A DNA stretch of 20,650 bases from Pelargonium nanum (GCA_036897485.1 JAYMTF010001911.1:1-20650); one strand, 5' to 3'; positions 7,954 to 18,935 are shown, counted from the first letter of the stretch. Program-made: numbers and translations. The notes: a model not told the origin generated them from the sequence alone.

Positions 7954-10900
7954 CTACTCTACCGTTAATTCTAGTATTGTTGTCAATCTGGGTTTTTTGT
8001 ATCTTTTGAGAAGCAGAGAAGAGCACACCACACTTACAGATGAAAGAGCCATGCATGCGCCCGCTACCCACGGTGGTAACATGATCCCTAGCCAGGGATA
8101 GAAAGCCCCGGCCGCAGCGGGGATTGCAATCACATTGTAAGCCATGGCGAACACGTAATTCAATCGAATTCTAGCAAACGTCTTCCTTGAAAGGTCAATG
8201 GCGGTAATCACATCCTCCAGGCTATTCCTCATCAACACGTAGTCAGCTGCTTCTATGGCAATATCAGTACCTGCTCCAATCGCCATGCCAATATCTGCTG
8301 CAGCTAGTGCTGGAGAATCGTTGATACCGTCACCCACCATAGCAACAATGTTTCCACCTTTTTGGAATGATCGAATGACATCAGCTTTTCCTGCTGGCAT
8401 TACCTCTCCCCTTACATCCTTGATGCCAACCTGACAACCAACAACTATTTCAGTTTCCAGATGACTAAGATTTGGAATGACAAACACAAATAGGTTCATC
8501 TATTAACAAAAATAAGTTCAGTTTCAAACTTGACTGTTTAATAGAATGAAGGATGATATATCATCACATATCTAATTCGTGTTCAAAATTTGAATTTAAA
8601 CGGCTTCCAATCAAACTTCTCAGATTTATGTTTGACTAAATATAAATAAAATAAAATAAGATATATACAGACCTCCTTAGCCACAGCCTGAGCTGTCCTC
8701 CAATTATCCCCTGTGACCATGACTGGTTTGACACCCATTTTCCGAAGACCTTCCACAACCACAGAAGCTTCTCTTTTGAGTGGGTCCGCAATCCCCAGAA
8801 CACCAATTAAGATATCATCATATGCAACGAGTATGCCAGTATTAGCACTTTCTTCCAGTTCTACAACAACATCTTCGTCATGGGCTGAAATGGCGACTCC
8901 ATTTTCAGTCAGTAATTTCCGGTTACCAATCTATTCACATGTTACATTTATGTCAAATCAGTAAATCACCTTAAGAAAATAAAATTCTAATAATAAATAG
9001 GAAGGATCTTTCTCCTTCCCTAAACTAAATCAACAGTTACAGATCTCTCTGTCAAAAACTTACCAAAACCCGTTTGCCATTGATAAAGCACTGGATACCT
9101 TTCCCTGGTAGAGCAGAGAAATCCGCGACATCAAGAAGCCAGCCAGGAATTACAGAATCTTTCTTGTGACTTCCAGCATCGTCTGTTGCAAATGACTCCT
9201 CAAAGAAATGAAAATGACGGGCATAATCAACAATTGCTTTTGCCAGTGGATGTTCACTGTTAGCCTAAGCAAATTAACAAGCAAAATTAGTGAATCTTAT
9301 AACCCTTCCATTACTCAACATTTTGGATATCGGGCACAAACTAGAAAAGGATCAAGTCCCGAAAAAACACAGTTGAACATGAAATGACAGCAGGTCTTGT
9401 TCAAAAAAAAGAAAAGAAATGACAGCAGGTCAACATAGGAGGGACATACTGAGAACCAAATATGGACAAAGATAACAAACAGTTTGGAAAGAGAATATAA
9501 AAATATAAACAAGTCAGGAAATCTCAAGTCACCTCTGCAGAAGCCACCAATGTCAGGAATTCTCCACGCTCCATTCCTTTGAAGATTTTTACAGTAGTTA
9601 CACTGGCTTTTCCTTGGGTTAGGGTGCCAGTTTTATCAAATATCACATACTTAATTTTTTCAGCCCTTTCCAACGCATCTCCTCCTTTTATCAGCACACC
9701 ATTATTAGCTCCAACACCAGTAGCCACCATGACGGCAGTCGGTGTTGCCAATCCAAGTGCACAGGGGCATGCAATCACTACAACTGATATTGAAAACATG
9801 AGGGAAAACACAAAGTAATTGCTGTTCTCTGGTAGCCATTCTTTTGGGTAAACTCCTAGAACTCCAGATATGTACCTACAGACAATTAGTAAAAGTTAGA
9901 TAATAATTCAGGAGGTATCCACCTTAAAGGAAAATATTTCTTCTTTTCGATTTACCATCCCAATAATGTCAGCAATGACAATCCAACAACTGTGGGAACG
10001 AAAATGCTTGCAACCTGCATATAAATAGCCACTATGATAAGAATTGAGCTCAAATTTCATATACAATTACAACAACAACCAAACCATTTCCCAAACAATA
10101 TTGGGATCAAATAAATGAATAGCAAATTTCATATACAATTACCTGAGGAACCAATGATTCCATCGGACATCTGATTGGAATATTGCAGAAGTGAGAAAAA
10201 AAAGTGTGAAGTCGCATACTTCAAGAGGTAGATTCCATTTATTTCATTTACAGTAGTTATTTTGGAAACTAAATAGTTTATCCATATCTATTGAGCTATC
10301 AAAATTTAGTATGAGTCATATTTGTCCTTTCTCTCCTCCACTAGTGATAAAAACAGATAATCCAAAATTATACAATAACAAGAAAGGTATTTCTAAAACA
10401 CAAAAACAATTCCCAAATATATGTGTGCGTGTGTGTGTTACAGTATAGACACACAACAAAGTTGAACTGCATATGAAATACTTACAAAATCAGCAAATTT
10501 CTGAATTGGAGCTTTAGACATCTGGGCTGTCTCAACCAAACCAATTATCTGACTCAAAACTGTGTCAGATCCAACTTTGGTGGCTTGTACATGAAGGACA
10601 CCATTTGAATTTATTGTACCCCCTATAACTGTTGAATTGATTTCCTTCAGCACTGGTACAGATTCGCCAGTTACCATGCTTTCATTAACATAACTTGAAC
10701 CCCATACAACCACGCCATCAACAGGAATCTTACTGCCAGGAATAACTTTTAATATATCCCTGGGCTGAATTAGCAACGCATCAATTTCCCTTTCATCAAC
10801 ATATTTTCCACCTAGAAACCAGCAAAATCAAGACAAATCAGATATTCAACACTCACGAGCTTCATATTTGGAATCAAGTTTTACCCTAGTGAAGAATTGA

Positions 10901-13428
10901 AGATCACAAGAATATTATCAAAACACATATATATGTACATGCAATTTCATTGAAACGTTGAACTGTCAAAACAAGATAGGTATATACATTGCAATTCCTA
11001 AAAATATGTTAGAAGAATTACCTTTGTCTTTTGTAAGCAACAATGCTGTTGCTGGAGTAAGTTCTACTAGCTTTTTAATGGCACTCGATGTTTTTCCCTT
11101 TGCAAGACTTTCCAAATACTTCCCCAACAATACAAACGTTATCAGCATGGAACTTGTTTCAAAGTATGTTGGCGACCAGAAACCAGTCATTGCGCCATAT
11201 AGAAGTGCGCAAACAGAATAAAAGTAAGAAGCCGAAGTTCCCAATGCAACCAGCACATCCATGTTAGTTGAACCATTTCGAAGTGCTCTGCCAGCTGCAA
11301 CATAGAAGCGCTTCCCAATAACAAACTGGACATGACTCACCAATGCCCACTGCAACCAATCACCCATTTGAAAGGGTCCACATCGCCAGAGCAATAAGGA
11401 ATGCACCAGAGGTATGTGAGGACAAACTACTCGTATGAGGAAGATAGGAATCTGAAAACAGTTAGAAAAAGTATAAACAAATAATCAAAATGATAAGAAA
11501 AGGCAGTATTAGTAACTAAATTTTTTTTCTAAGGTTTAAATATTTTTATACAAAAGCGTGTTCTCATAATTAGATTCACATTAAGTGAGTCAAAGTGTAA
11601 AACACAATTTGCTCTTCATGCGTGTCACTGGAAAAAACCACAAGGTTGGGACATAATTCCCTTTCAATTTAATTTTTGAAAATGATATACGAACTCCCAC
11701 AAGCAACTCAAGATTCTTTTTAATATTGTCTTGATTCCAAATAAAACAATGGTGCATTTAGTCACTGAAAGCAACCATGTTGCAAAGTGTAAATTACAGA
11801 AACATGAACAATGCAGCATACCAGCTATCAAAATAGACCAAAAGTAACATGAATTTATGGAAAAATGAGAAGGAGGTCCTATGTTTGAAAAGTACAAGTA
11901 AGAATACACTCACACTGAGAAGCAGACTAGAGACGAAAAGTTGAAATATAGCTGAGGCTTGTCCAGAATCTTTAGAAGTCATCCTTGTATATGGGTTCCT
12001 AACATGTAATTTAAACAGCCCATTGCTTCCTGCTTCAATCCCATCAACTAAGGATCTAGAACTGACAACCTCGGGATCAAACACAACTTCTAAGTCATTT
12101 GAAATCCTGTCATAACGAAATTGTTTCACTCCTTTAGCGTTGATAAGTATACTTTCTAAAAAATTTACATCAATCTCACCAATTACCCCACCAACCCCAA
12201 GCATAATTTTATCCTGTTCGTTACTTTGTATAAATGAAGCTTCAAAACCAGCATCCTCTATTGCATCAACTACATCATCCTTACTTATTACAGTGGGATC
12301 ATATTCAACTTCACCTAATGAAGTGGCTAAGGAAACTACTGCCTTTCTTACACCAGGAAGATTATTCAACATCCCTTCAACAGAGTTCACACAGGCTGCA
12401 CAAGTCATCCCTCCAATAGTAAACTGACCAGAAAGGGTTGCCTGAGGCTTCGCTGCAGATGGTTCAGGTAGTATTTCTGCCTCAAACCCTGCATCTTCAA
12501 TTGCAGTTATGATTTCTTCATCCTGAACCAGGACACAGTTATAAACTACATTAGAAGTAGAACCTCAAGTAGTCAGTACTGAAACAATAAAGAGTAAAGA
12601 ACTCATACGATACAGTGATAAAGTGAAATATACAGTGGGTAATATAACATCGTTGCGAGTAATAATCAGTCAATTGATCAAGACATTCACTCAAGAAGAT
12701 TATTAAGATTTAGGAATATCAAATACTTCATACAGAAACTGTAGAACAGCTTAACAATATCTCAACAGTTAATATCTATCATCCCATTCATCTTAAAAAG
12801 AGAAACAAACACAAACAAACATGAAATGAATCATATTACAAAGTATGTTCAGCAAATCCAAAACATTAAGAAAAACATATTAAGAAGTATAAACCTTAAT
12901 TTATCATAACTAAAACTCATTAAATCAAAAGAAATTTCAACAATCCTCAAACATTTAAAAAAGTTTAGATGAATTAACAGTTCAAAACAGGAAACAACAC
13001 ATATAACTCTAATTTCAACAACAACAACAACAACAACAACAAAAACATGCAATGATTAAATTCAGCTGAAATTCAACAAGAAGCACCAGATAAATAAACC
13101 AAATAAATATTGAGCGAACCTTAACCAATTTGGGATCAAAATCAATATCGGCTCGGTTCTGCAGCAAGGCGACGGAGGCACGTAAGACGCCATTAATGGT
13201 GATGAGAGCCGCTTCGACAGAATTGGAGCAAGCGGCACAGGTCATCCCGGTGACTCTGACCTGCATTCTCTTGATGCCCTCTTCCTCATCTTCCTCATAA
13301 GACCCCAATTTGCTGCGGTAGTGGCCATCATCGTACGACGAGTTGAGAAGGCGCACGTCTTCAAGGTCATAGTCAGCATCGGCGTCGGCGACTGAGGTCA
13401 ATTGAAGGTCTCTGATGCTCGGCGCCAT
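7954..13428 (-). CDS. RAN1: Copper P1B-type ATPase, RAN1/HMA7 orthologue (nine exons)
   Basis: The exons, all on the minus strand, are 13428-13120, 12522-11914, 11451-11022, 10811-10486, 10014-9956, 9875-9533, 9264-9064, 8930-8673 and 8430-7954. All introns are GT..AG. Together they give 3012 nt, or 1003 aa; Arabidopsis RAN1 is of nearly the same length. The start [10 protein letters not shown] matches RAN1. Two metal-binding domains carry GMTCAAC (Cys 64/67 and 144/147); a third, near 200-270, lacks CxxC. Other landmarks are TGES (497-500), the CPC copper site (614-616), DKTGT with the phosphorylated Asp658, SEHP (His697), [12 protein letters not shown] (about 878-885), and the Cu(I) signatures YN and MxxSS in the last two membrane helices. 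Family knowledge: RAN1 pumps Cu(I) into the secretory lumen and supplies copper to ethylene receptors. One oddity is Arg467 in IQPRD, where relatives have Gly. No break is seen. Confidence 0.95.
12523..13119 (-). other. Intron 1 of the copper ATPase gene
   Basis: The largest intron (597 bp) separates the first metal-binding domain exon from the rest. The donor is AAG|GTTCGC and the acceptor TTCAG|GATGAAG, phase 0. It is AT-rich and contains a (CAA)9 tract near its 5' end. No nested gene was seen. Confidence 0.85.
13016..13042. repeat. (CAA)9 microsatellite in intron 1
   Basis: Nine perfect CAA units on the plus strand (TTG on the transcribed sense strand), within the first intron of the copper ATPase gene. 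It is a likely length polymorphism with no coding effect. Confidence 0.9.
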
Positions 13429-13558
13429 TGAGTCGGTACCGAGCAGAGGAAGAGAACAACAGAGGCGATTATAGGAGAGAAAGAGAGAGAGAAAGAAAGA
13501 GAAATAGAGAAATTAGTGTTAGATATAATGCAAAAATTAAATGGTGAAACAGAGGAAT

Positions 13559-13566
13559 GTTTTATA
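13559..13566 (-). promoter_or_regulatory. Possible TATA box of the copper ATPase gene
   Basis: The minus strand reads ACTATAAAACATT about 131 bp before the ATG. Between it and the ATG lies a pyrimidine-rich stretch (TTTCTCTCTCTCTTTC on the sense strand, about 13470-13510), typical of plant core promoters and leaders. Confidence 0.4.
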
Positions 13567-14011
13567 GTGTTGCAGAAAGAGAGAGAAGGCTCTCCGAGGG
13601 AGATGGCGAGACAACAATTCCTTTTTGCAAAAAATGGCTGGTGCTGGTCATCGACAGGGACTTTTTTGTATTTCCCATTTTGCCATTCTTAATCTCAGCT
13701 TGTTTTGTATTTGTTAGTGAACAATAAAAATAGTTATCTTTGTAAATGTACGCTCATGAACCATTCACGCAAAATTATTATACATGTCCAACAACATCTT
13801 AATCTTAATCTCGGAAGATTCAAATTTGATATCTCTAAGGAAACCAAACGCTTTAAATCACTTGTCCAGTTGTTGGTTACCGTACACGCGCGTAGTTAGT
13901 TATTGTATTAGCAACCCAATGTACTTTTACATACGTTAAGGAGTTAAATAATCCTTGTACTAAACACTGGTTTTCAAACAAAAACAAATACTAAGTACAT
14001 AATTGACAACT
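13567..14011. other. Upstream DNA of the copper ATPase gene, no gene seen
   Basis: This presumably contains the distal promoter. No convincing coding frame or repeat was found. Confidence 0.4.
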
Positions 14012-14440
14012 TGTCACAAAACACAAATGGGTTTGATGGGCTCAATGGGCCGAAGTAGGTCTAAATGGCTTGAAAGGCCAAATGGGCATAGATGGGTCTC
14101 ACATCTTCGACAACCAATCAAATGTCAACATGTGACACTAGGTAGCAAGAGACTATAAAATACACCCCTCTTGGTAATAAAGAGAATTCCAATTTCATTT
14201 CTCACATTTGTTTATTTCTCTATCTTTTTCTCTCTAAAAAAGCTCTTTGTAGCTCTATTGTTTCCTTACTCTCACGCCGGAGGCGTCGTCCCGGAAACAC
14301 CACCCCAGATACTTCGTTTTTTGGTGTGTTGTCTTCACGCAAATCACAGGGCCACACAATTTGAGATTTAAGGAAATTTGATTGGAACTTAAATACTTAA
14401 GCTAGACACCCTTGCTTACGTGGAAAGAAGACATATACTC
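14012..14440 (+). mobile_element. LTR-like fossil fragment (probable Gypsy-type, non-coding)
   Basis: The layout resembles a plant retrotransposon long terminal repeat. A U3-like part has repeated atgggc words, followed by a TATA-like ctataaaatacacc and ggtaataaagagaattcc. A pyrimidine-rich stretch and a GC-rich patch (cacgccggaggcgtcgtccc) follow, and then ttgattggaac and gctagacacccttgcttacg. That order recalls LTRs of plant Ty3/Gypsy elements. No second LTR and no internal region lie in the window, so it would be a solo or partial fossil of undetermined age. The ends are approximate. Confidence 0.45.
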
Positions 14441-14680
14441 CTAGTATATTTACGTTGACCTAGTCAAAACAGACACATCACCCATGCTCTTAACTCACAA
14501 CATGCTACAAACTTTAATTTATCCTCGTAATATGACCGAGCCATCGGGATTCATGAAAAAGTTTTTTTCAATGTTAACAATAATAGTGCAAGTTTTTTTT
14601 TTCCTATCTAAATTTATTTTGATCTTATAAATACAAAGACAAACTTATGAGCCCAAATCTTGATCAAAACTTAGATGTTG

Positions 14681-14972
14681 TATTTGAAAGATCCAGGTTC
14701 ATGATTTTGGTTTCTTTTGTTTAAAAGAGTATCATTTCTTGAACCATGTGGAAGCAACCAAATCCAGTTTGTTCAGCACAAGACAAGGAAACTGACCAGA
14801 AAACATTCAGAGAACATATTTGAAAGACCCAGTTTCATGATTTTGCTTTCTTTTTTTGGTGAACAGATTTTGCTTTCTTTTGTTTAAAAGAATATCATTT
14901 CTTGAACCATGTGGAAGCAACCAAATCCAGCACAAGACATGGAAACTGATCAAAGAACATTCAGAGAACATG
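14681..14972. repeat. Diverged tandem duplication of about 136-155 bp
   Basis: Unit 1 (14681-14816) and unit 2 (14817 to about 14972) share tatttgaaagaycca, ttcatgatttt, ttgtttaaaaga.tatcat, cttgaaccatgtggaagcaa and acattcagagaacat. Unit 2 carries about 27 extra bases produced by a local repeat of gattttgctttcttt, and lacks the gtttgttca found in unit 1. The duplication lies downstream of the HERK1-like gene, beyond its likely 3' end, and encodes nothing visible. Confidence 0.85.
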
Positions 14973-15486
14973 GCAGACAGATGATATCAGAGCCATTGCA
15001 CAGCCATAACTTTCAGTACATGGAATAGAATATACCTCCAACAACATTAAGAACATGGTGACACAAATAAATACACCAACAAGTAAACATTACAGCACAC
15101 TGAAACCAGGCTACATGAACAATATGACCAATTTCACTTCAACAATCACCTCTGTACATAAACAAAACTCACTCCCAACATTTCATGCAGCTTGACCAAA
15201 ACTCCACAAATGATTTGGTTCATGGAAGATTTTACCTGTGGAACCAGAACACAATGCAATACAGGCACATCACATCCTATCTTTCGAGGCCATTTATGAC
15301 GAAACTGCTACTATATATAGTTTTTACCAAAAGAGCAAATGTAAAATTACAAATTCTAGTGTCCTATACTTTCAACAACATACATATGAAAACAAGAAAG
15401 ATATTCCCATCTGCCTTTATGAGCCAACCAGTCCGGTGGTTGATCACGGGACAAACCACTGAGACGAACATACCAACTCCAGTCAA
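14973..15486 (-). other. 3' flank and probable 3' UTR of the HERK1-like gene
   Basis: No independent gene is seen. Short frames on the plus strand here are antisense to the receptor kinase or lack any family resemblance. The position directly after the stop codon at 15487 makes this the expected 3' untranslated region, but the polyadenylation site cannot be fixed. Confidence 0.5.
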
Positions 15487-17985
15487 TCATCTTCCCTCGG
15501 ATTTCACCAGCTGTGAGAATACTTTACTCATTGAAACACCTGACAGATCATCCACATCCACACTTGAAACCTCGAACTGTGCAGCATCAACATTAGAAGT
15601 GTCCACGTTGTTGAAGTTGTGAACTTGAGGAGAGAGGTCCCCGATCATATTTGTACTGTTGTCATCGGGGTCGCCTTGCACAACTGCTTCTTGAAGCTGA
15701 AGGGCATACTCCAGATTCCACAGCACGTCTCCCATAGAGGGCCTGTCCACACCGTAGTCAGCTAAGCATTTCTCGGCTGTTTCAGCGAACTTTCTCAGGG
15801 AATCCGGTCTGATTTTCCCCGCAAGATTAGGATCAATTATCTGCTCCAGTTGCCCTTTCTTCTGCCATTTCATTGCCCATTCAGCTAAGTTCACCATTTC
15901 TCTTGGAAGGGATGGGTCTATGACCGGTCTTGCACAAAGCACTTCAAACAAAACCACCCCAAATGAATACACGTCTGATTTCTCTGTCAGCTGTTGCCTT
16001 CTGAAATATTCAGGATCTAGATATCCGAAACTTCCTTTCACTGCCGTACTGACATGCGTCTGATCAAGTTCAGGTCCAGTCTTTGAAAGCCCAAAATCAG
16101 CAACTTTAGCCATAAGGTTCTCATCAAGCAAGATATTTGCAGACTTCACATCACGATGAATAACTGCTTTTGCGTAGCCAGTGTGAAGGTAATGAAGTCC
16201 TCTAGCAGAACCAATGCACGCCTGGAGCCTCTGCTTCCAACTCAAGCTGGGAAGACCTGAACCATAGAGATGACCCTTGAGGGTCCCATTCTCCATGTAT
16301 TCATAAATCAAAATCATCTCATTCTTTTCATCGCAGTACCCAATCAATGAAACCAAATGACGGTGCCGGAACTGAGACAACATCTCGATTTCGGTTCTGA
16401 ACTCTGCAAGTCCCTGCTGGGAGCGAGGATTTCCCCTTTTAACAGCCACTTTTGTACCGTCATTGAATTCTCCCTTGTATACTTTACCAAAACCACCAAT
16501 TCCAATAACCCAACTCTCATCAAAGTTATTTGTGGCCTCATTAACCACCGCAAAAGGAAAGCGATAGCCCAAGTTAGACCCAACACTGGTGGTTGTTCCG
16601 TTTGAGTACTTACTTCCCATGGTGTGCGAATTTCCTCCTATAGATAAAGGTATCCATGTCTTTGAATGACCCTGATATGCCACTCCTCTTCTTCTGCAAA
16701 ACAAACAGAGAAGTACAGCCAACACCACTATAACAAACGCCCCAACACAAGCACCCACTATCACTCCAACATTCTTCTTTGAGCTTGAACTCGAAGAAAC
16801 AATCACAGATCCCCCACTGAGGCTGGACATGGAATTATTCAGTTTCATGATTTCCAGTCCATTTAGAATGGCATTGGGGTAAGAACCTATAGTCGATGGG
16901 CCAATGCTTATACGTAGCTTATTGCTAGTAGCAGGCACTGTAACAAAATCCTTGTAATATGCAACAGCCAACGAGTTGAATACAGAACTCAGATCAAGAT
17001 CCCTAGAAGCAATCAAGGAATCGATATAAACATCAAAGTAGAGCTCATTAAGCGATTGACTCACTATATCGCAAAAGTGAAACCGAACAAGGTACCGAAA
17101 TCCTTGATCCACATTGAACTCCCAGGTCACATTGAAATTGCTGTTGGGATCGCCAGCGGAATTCATCTGAGTGACAGTCCCATAGACGGTCCTTGGAGCA
17201 ATATCTTGTGTCGAACCACCTTTGACAAACTTAACAGCCGCCATATTTGAGGTATTTGAAGCAGAATTCGTTTCTACTCTGAAACTTTGATCAGGAAGCC
17301 AAGTCCGCCAGAGGGTATCATTCTTGGAAGTGACTATCGGCCCACCCATATTGACCCTCGCAACCGTCTCATATGCTTGAGTCAGCAGGCCTTGGAATTG
17401 CCCAGCTGGACTTACGGTTTTGGCGTCGTCGGTTATGAGCTCATCAGGAACCGAAACAACTTCCAAGGCATTTAAGAAGGCGAACGAACCGCTGGAAGGA
17501 GTGATGGTAATGACAAGGGTTTTTGTGGTGACATTAACTGAGTATTCTTTAACAACAGAAGTGTCCTGAACACTGAAAATGCTAAGCAGAACATGATCTT
17601 GAGTGGAAACCGAGAAACTCGAGGTGCTCATCTTGTAAGTATCATAATCAAACGGGAAGAAATAGAGGCGGATCCAGTGCCTCCCAGTCTGGCCAATGGA
17701 AAATGTGTACTTTGAGGTTTCAGTGAAGATTCTTGCAGTCTTATACAGGGGTGACTCATCAGATGAACCAGCAGATTTAGAGGTGTTGGCTAAAATGTTT
17801 TGAGTAGTGGTAAGGAAACCCGAGGAGGCTGAGCTATCAGCAACAAAAACCCGGCCACCCACCGTGGTATTGGTGGGTGATCCACAGTCTATAAGGTAGT
17901 TGTCTACAGGAGTAAATCCACAGCACAAGAATGGCAAATACAGAATAGACAAAACCCAAAACAACTCAAATCTCCTAAACCCCAT
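15487..17985 (-). CDS. HERK1: CrRLK1L malectin-like receptor kinase, HERK1-like
   Basis: A single-exon gene for 832 aa (Arabidopsis HERK1 is about 830). A signal peptide (about 1-23, ending near CCGF) is followed by TPVDNYLIDCGSPTN and two malectin-like domains (about 28-185 and 205-385) with several N-glycosylation sequons. A transmembrane helix spans about 407-430, with RRR after it. The kinase (about 488-765) has GIGGFG (495-500), Lys516, HRDVKSAN (610-617, Asp612), DFG (630-632) and GSFGYLDPEY, so it looks catalytically complete. The C-terminus LSGVSMSKVFSQLVKSEGR is the conserved HERK1 tail. Family knowledge: these plasma-membrane kinases act in cell elongation and wall or RALF peptide sensing, and HERK1 works with FERONIA in fertilisation. 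The start is ATG 17985, which directly opens the signal peptide; the frame continues upstream without an ATG. HERK2 or another close paralogue is the main alternative. Confidence 0.95.
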   Translation of the reverse strand: MGFRRFELFWVLSILYLPFLCCGFTPVDNYLIDCGSPTNTTVGGRVFVADSSASSGFLTTTQNILANTSKSAGSSDESPLYKTARIFTETSKYTFSIGQTGRHWIRLYFFPFDYDTYKMSTSSFSVSTQDHVLLSIFSVQDTSVVKEYSVNVTTKTLVITITPSSGSFAFLNALEVVSVPDELITDDAKTVSPAGQFQGLLTQAYETVARVNMGGPIVTSKNDTLWRTWLPDQSFRVETNSASNTSNMAAVKFVKGGSTQDIAPRTVYGTVTQMNSAGDPNSNFNVTWEFNVDQGFRYLVRFHFCDIVSQSLNELYFDVYIDSLIASRDLDLSSVFNSLAVAYYKDFVTVPATSNKLRISIGPSTIGSYPNAILNGLEIMKLNNSMSSLSGGSVIVSSSSSSKKNVGVIVGACVGAFVIVVLAVLLCLFCRRRGVAYQGHSKTWIPLSIGGNSHTMGSKYSNGTTTSVGSNLGYRFPFAVVNEATNNFDESWVIGIGGFGKVYKGEFNDGTKVAVKRGNPRSQQGLAEFRTEIEMLSQFRHRHLVSLIGYCDEKNEMILIYEYMENGTLKGHLYGSGLPSLSWKQRLQACIGSARGLHYLHTGYAKAVIHRDVKSANILLDENLMAKVADFGLSKTGPELDQTHVSTAVKGSFGYLDPEYFRRQQLTEKSDVYSFGVVLFEVLCARPVIDPSLPREMVNLAEWAMKWQKKGQLEQIIDPNLAGKIRPDSLRKFAETAEKCLADYGVDRPSMGDVLWNLEYALQLQEAVVQGDPDDNSTNMIGDLSPQVHNFNNVDTSNVDAAQFEVSSVDVDDLSGVSMSKVFSQLVKSEGR

Positions 17986-18057
17986 AACCACAAGATTGAA
18001 CAGAAACAAAACAAAACAATAGACAAAAGGGGTTGTATTTGGAACAGCAAAACCAGC

Positions 18058-18065
18058 TAGGGTTT
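18058..18065 (-). promoter_or_regulatory. Telo-box-like AAACCCTA in the HERK1-like leader
   Basis: AAACCCTA on the sense strand lies about 73 bp before the ATG. Telo-boxes are found near transcription starts of growth-related plant genes. An 8-mer could also be chance. Confidence 0.3.
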
Positions 18066-18453
18066 ATAACAGGAACAGCAATATAGGAAAGTCAAAAACA
18101 CAACTGAAATCATGAAACTTTCCAAACATAGAATGAAACTGAAATCAAGTACCAATGTAGAAAAGTTAGATAAGACCTCCTTGAAGATGTGTGGTGGGCA
18201 GTTCCTGAAGAGGAGGAGGAGGAGATGGCAAATCTGAAAGACCCTTTTGGAATTGAATGCAAATTAGAGAAAAAGAGAGAATTTTGTGCACAAATCTGGC
18301 AAAGCACAAGCTGGTATCAACTTGATGACAACCTGCCCATTCATAGATATTCTCTTTAATATAGATATAAAAATAGAGGGTCAACAGGTTTTTGCAGCAA
18401 GATTGAGAAGTGGGAAACCAGCTAATAATAATACTTATAAGATTATTTTGTTT

Positions 18454-18468
18454 GAGAGAGAGAGAGAG
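18454..18468. repeat. (GA)7 tract upstream of the HERK1-like gene
   Basis: The alternating GA run reads as TC on the gene's sense strand and is typical of plant 5' leaders and promoters; it may also serve as a GAGA-type site. Confidence 0.7.
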
Positions 18469-18500
18469 GTGACCTTGGTGATTAGGGTGTGAAAGCATCA

Positions 18501-18830
18501 TCCACTGTTGAAGAGAAGAGTCTCATCTTTGTTGTTGGTGAGAAATTAAAACTCGTAAAAAAGAAAGGAAAGAGAGAGACCATAAATTGCAAAGGTGAAA
18601 GCTTTAATGGAAGTAGGAGGAAGAAGAAGTGGAGTAACATACACACATTTACTCCAACCCATTAGTTTGGTTTGGCAGCTCACACCTCTGTCACAGCTCA
18701 CAAGTCACAGCACAGCCCATGTAGAGAGAATAACATCATTTTTAATACTTTTGTTTTTTTCTGTTTCATTTTATTCCTTTCAATTTTATTTGTTCTTAAC
18801 TTCTTATAATAATAAGGGTATCATGAATCT
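18501..18830. other. Distal promoter region, no gene seen
   Basis: Purine-rich stretches are present but no plausible coding frame. The plus-strand frame from 18595 shows no family resemblance. Confidence 0.4.
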
Positions 18831-18836
18831 CACCCA

Positions 18837-18935
18837 ACATAAGTTGGCTGAAACCATCAGCCAATGGACAAATAAAATGGATTCAAGCGGGGTGCGGAGA
18901 TTCATTGGAGCAAGTACAAGTGTTAACCGTTGATA
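18837..18935 (+). repeat. Degraded copy of the GC-rich module next to a short hairpin
   Basis: A perfect 8-bp-arm hairpin, ttggctga/tcagccaa, lies at about 18843-18863. It is followed by ggattcaagcggggtgcgga, then gattcattggagcaagtaca and agtgttaacc. This follows the order of the tandem units at 5371-5607 (ggattcgggagggcg, aattcattggggcgggtat, gtgttaattc). It is a single, older copy and the ends are not defined. Confidence 0.55.

Larger units (their letters stand above)
17986..18500 (-). other. 5' leader and proximal promoter of the HERK1-like gene
   Basis: No separate gene is seen. The sense strand contains short upstream frames (one begins at 18307) and several TTTCAG acceptor-like words (about 18080-18150), so a 5' UTR intron is possible but not shown. 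A (TC)n tract lies at 18454-18468 on the sense strand. Confidence 0.35.

Noticed and set aside
11664-11909. Minus-strand frame within intron 2 of the copper ATPase gene
   Set aside because: The GT..AG junctions on either side restore the RAN1 sequence exactly, so this is intronic.
15185-15622. Plus-strand 145-codon frame
   Set aside because: It is antisense to the end of the receptor kinase gene and its 3' flank; no recognisable domain.
7954-17985. Copper ATPase and receptor kinase as a functional gene cluster
   Set aside because: Shared strand and adjacency are ordinary in plants; there are separate promoters and about 2 kb with repeats between them.
17986-18009. HERK1-like start eight codons upstream at a TTG
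   Set aside because: Non-ATG start; the ATG at 17985 begins the hydrophobic signal peptide as in HERK1.
18595-18933. Plus-strand 112-codon frame
   Set aside because: Hydrophobic low-complexity translation of T-rich DNA running into a repeat; no family resemblance.
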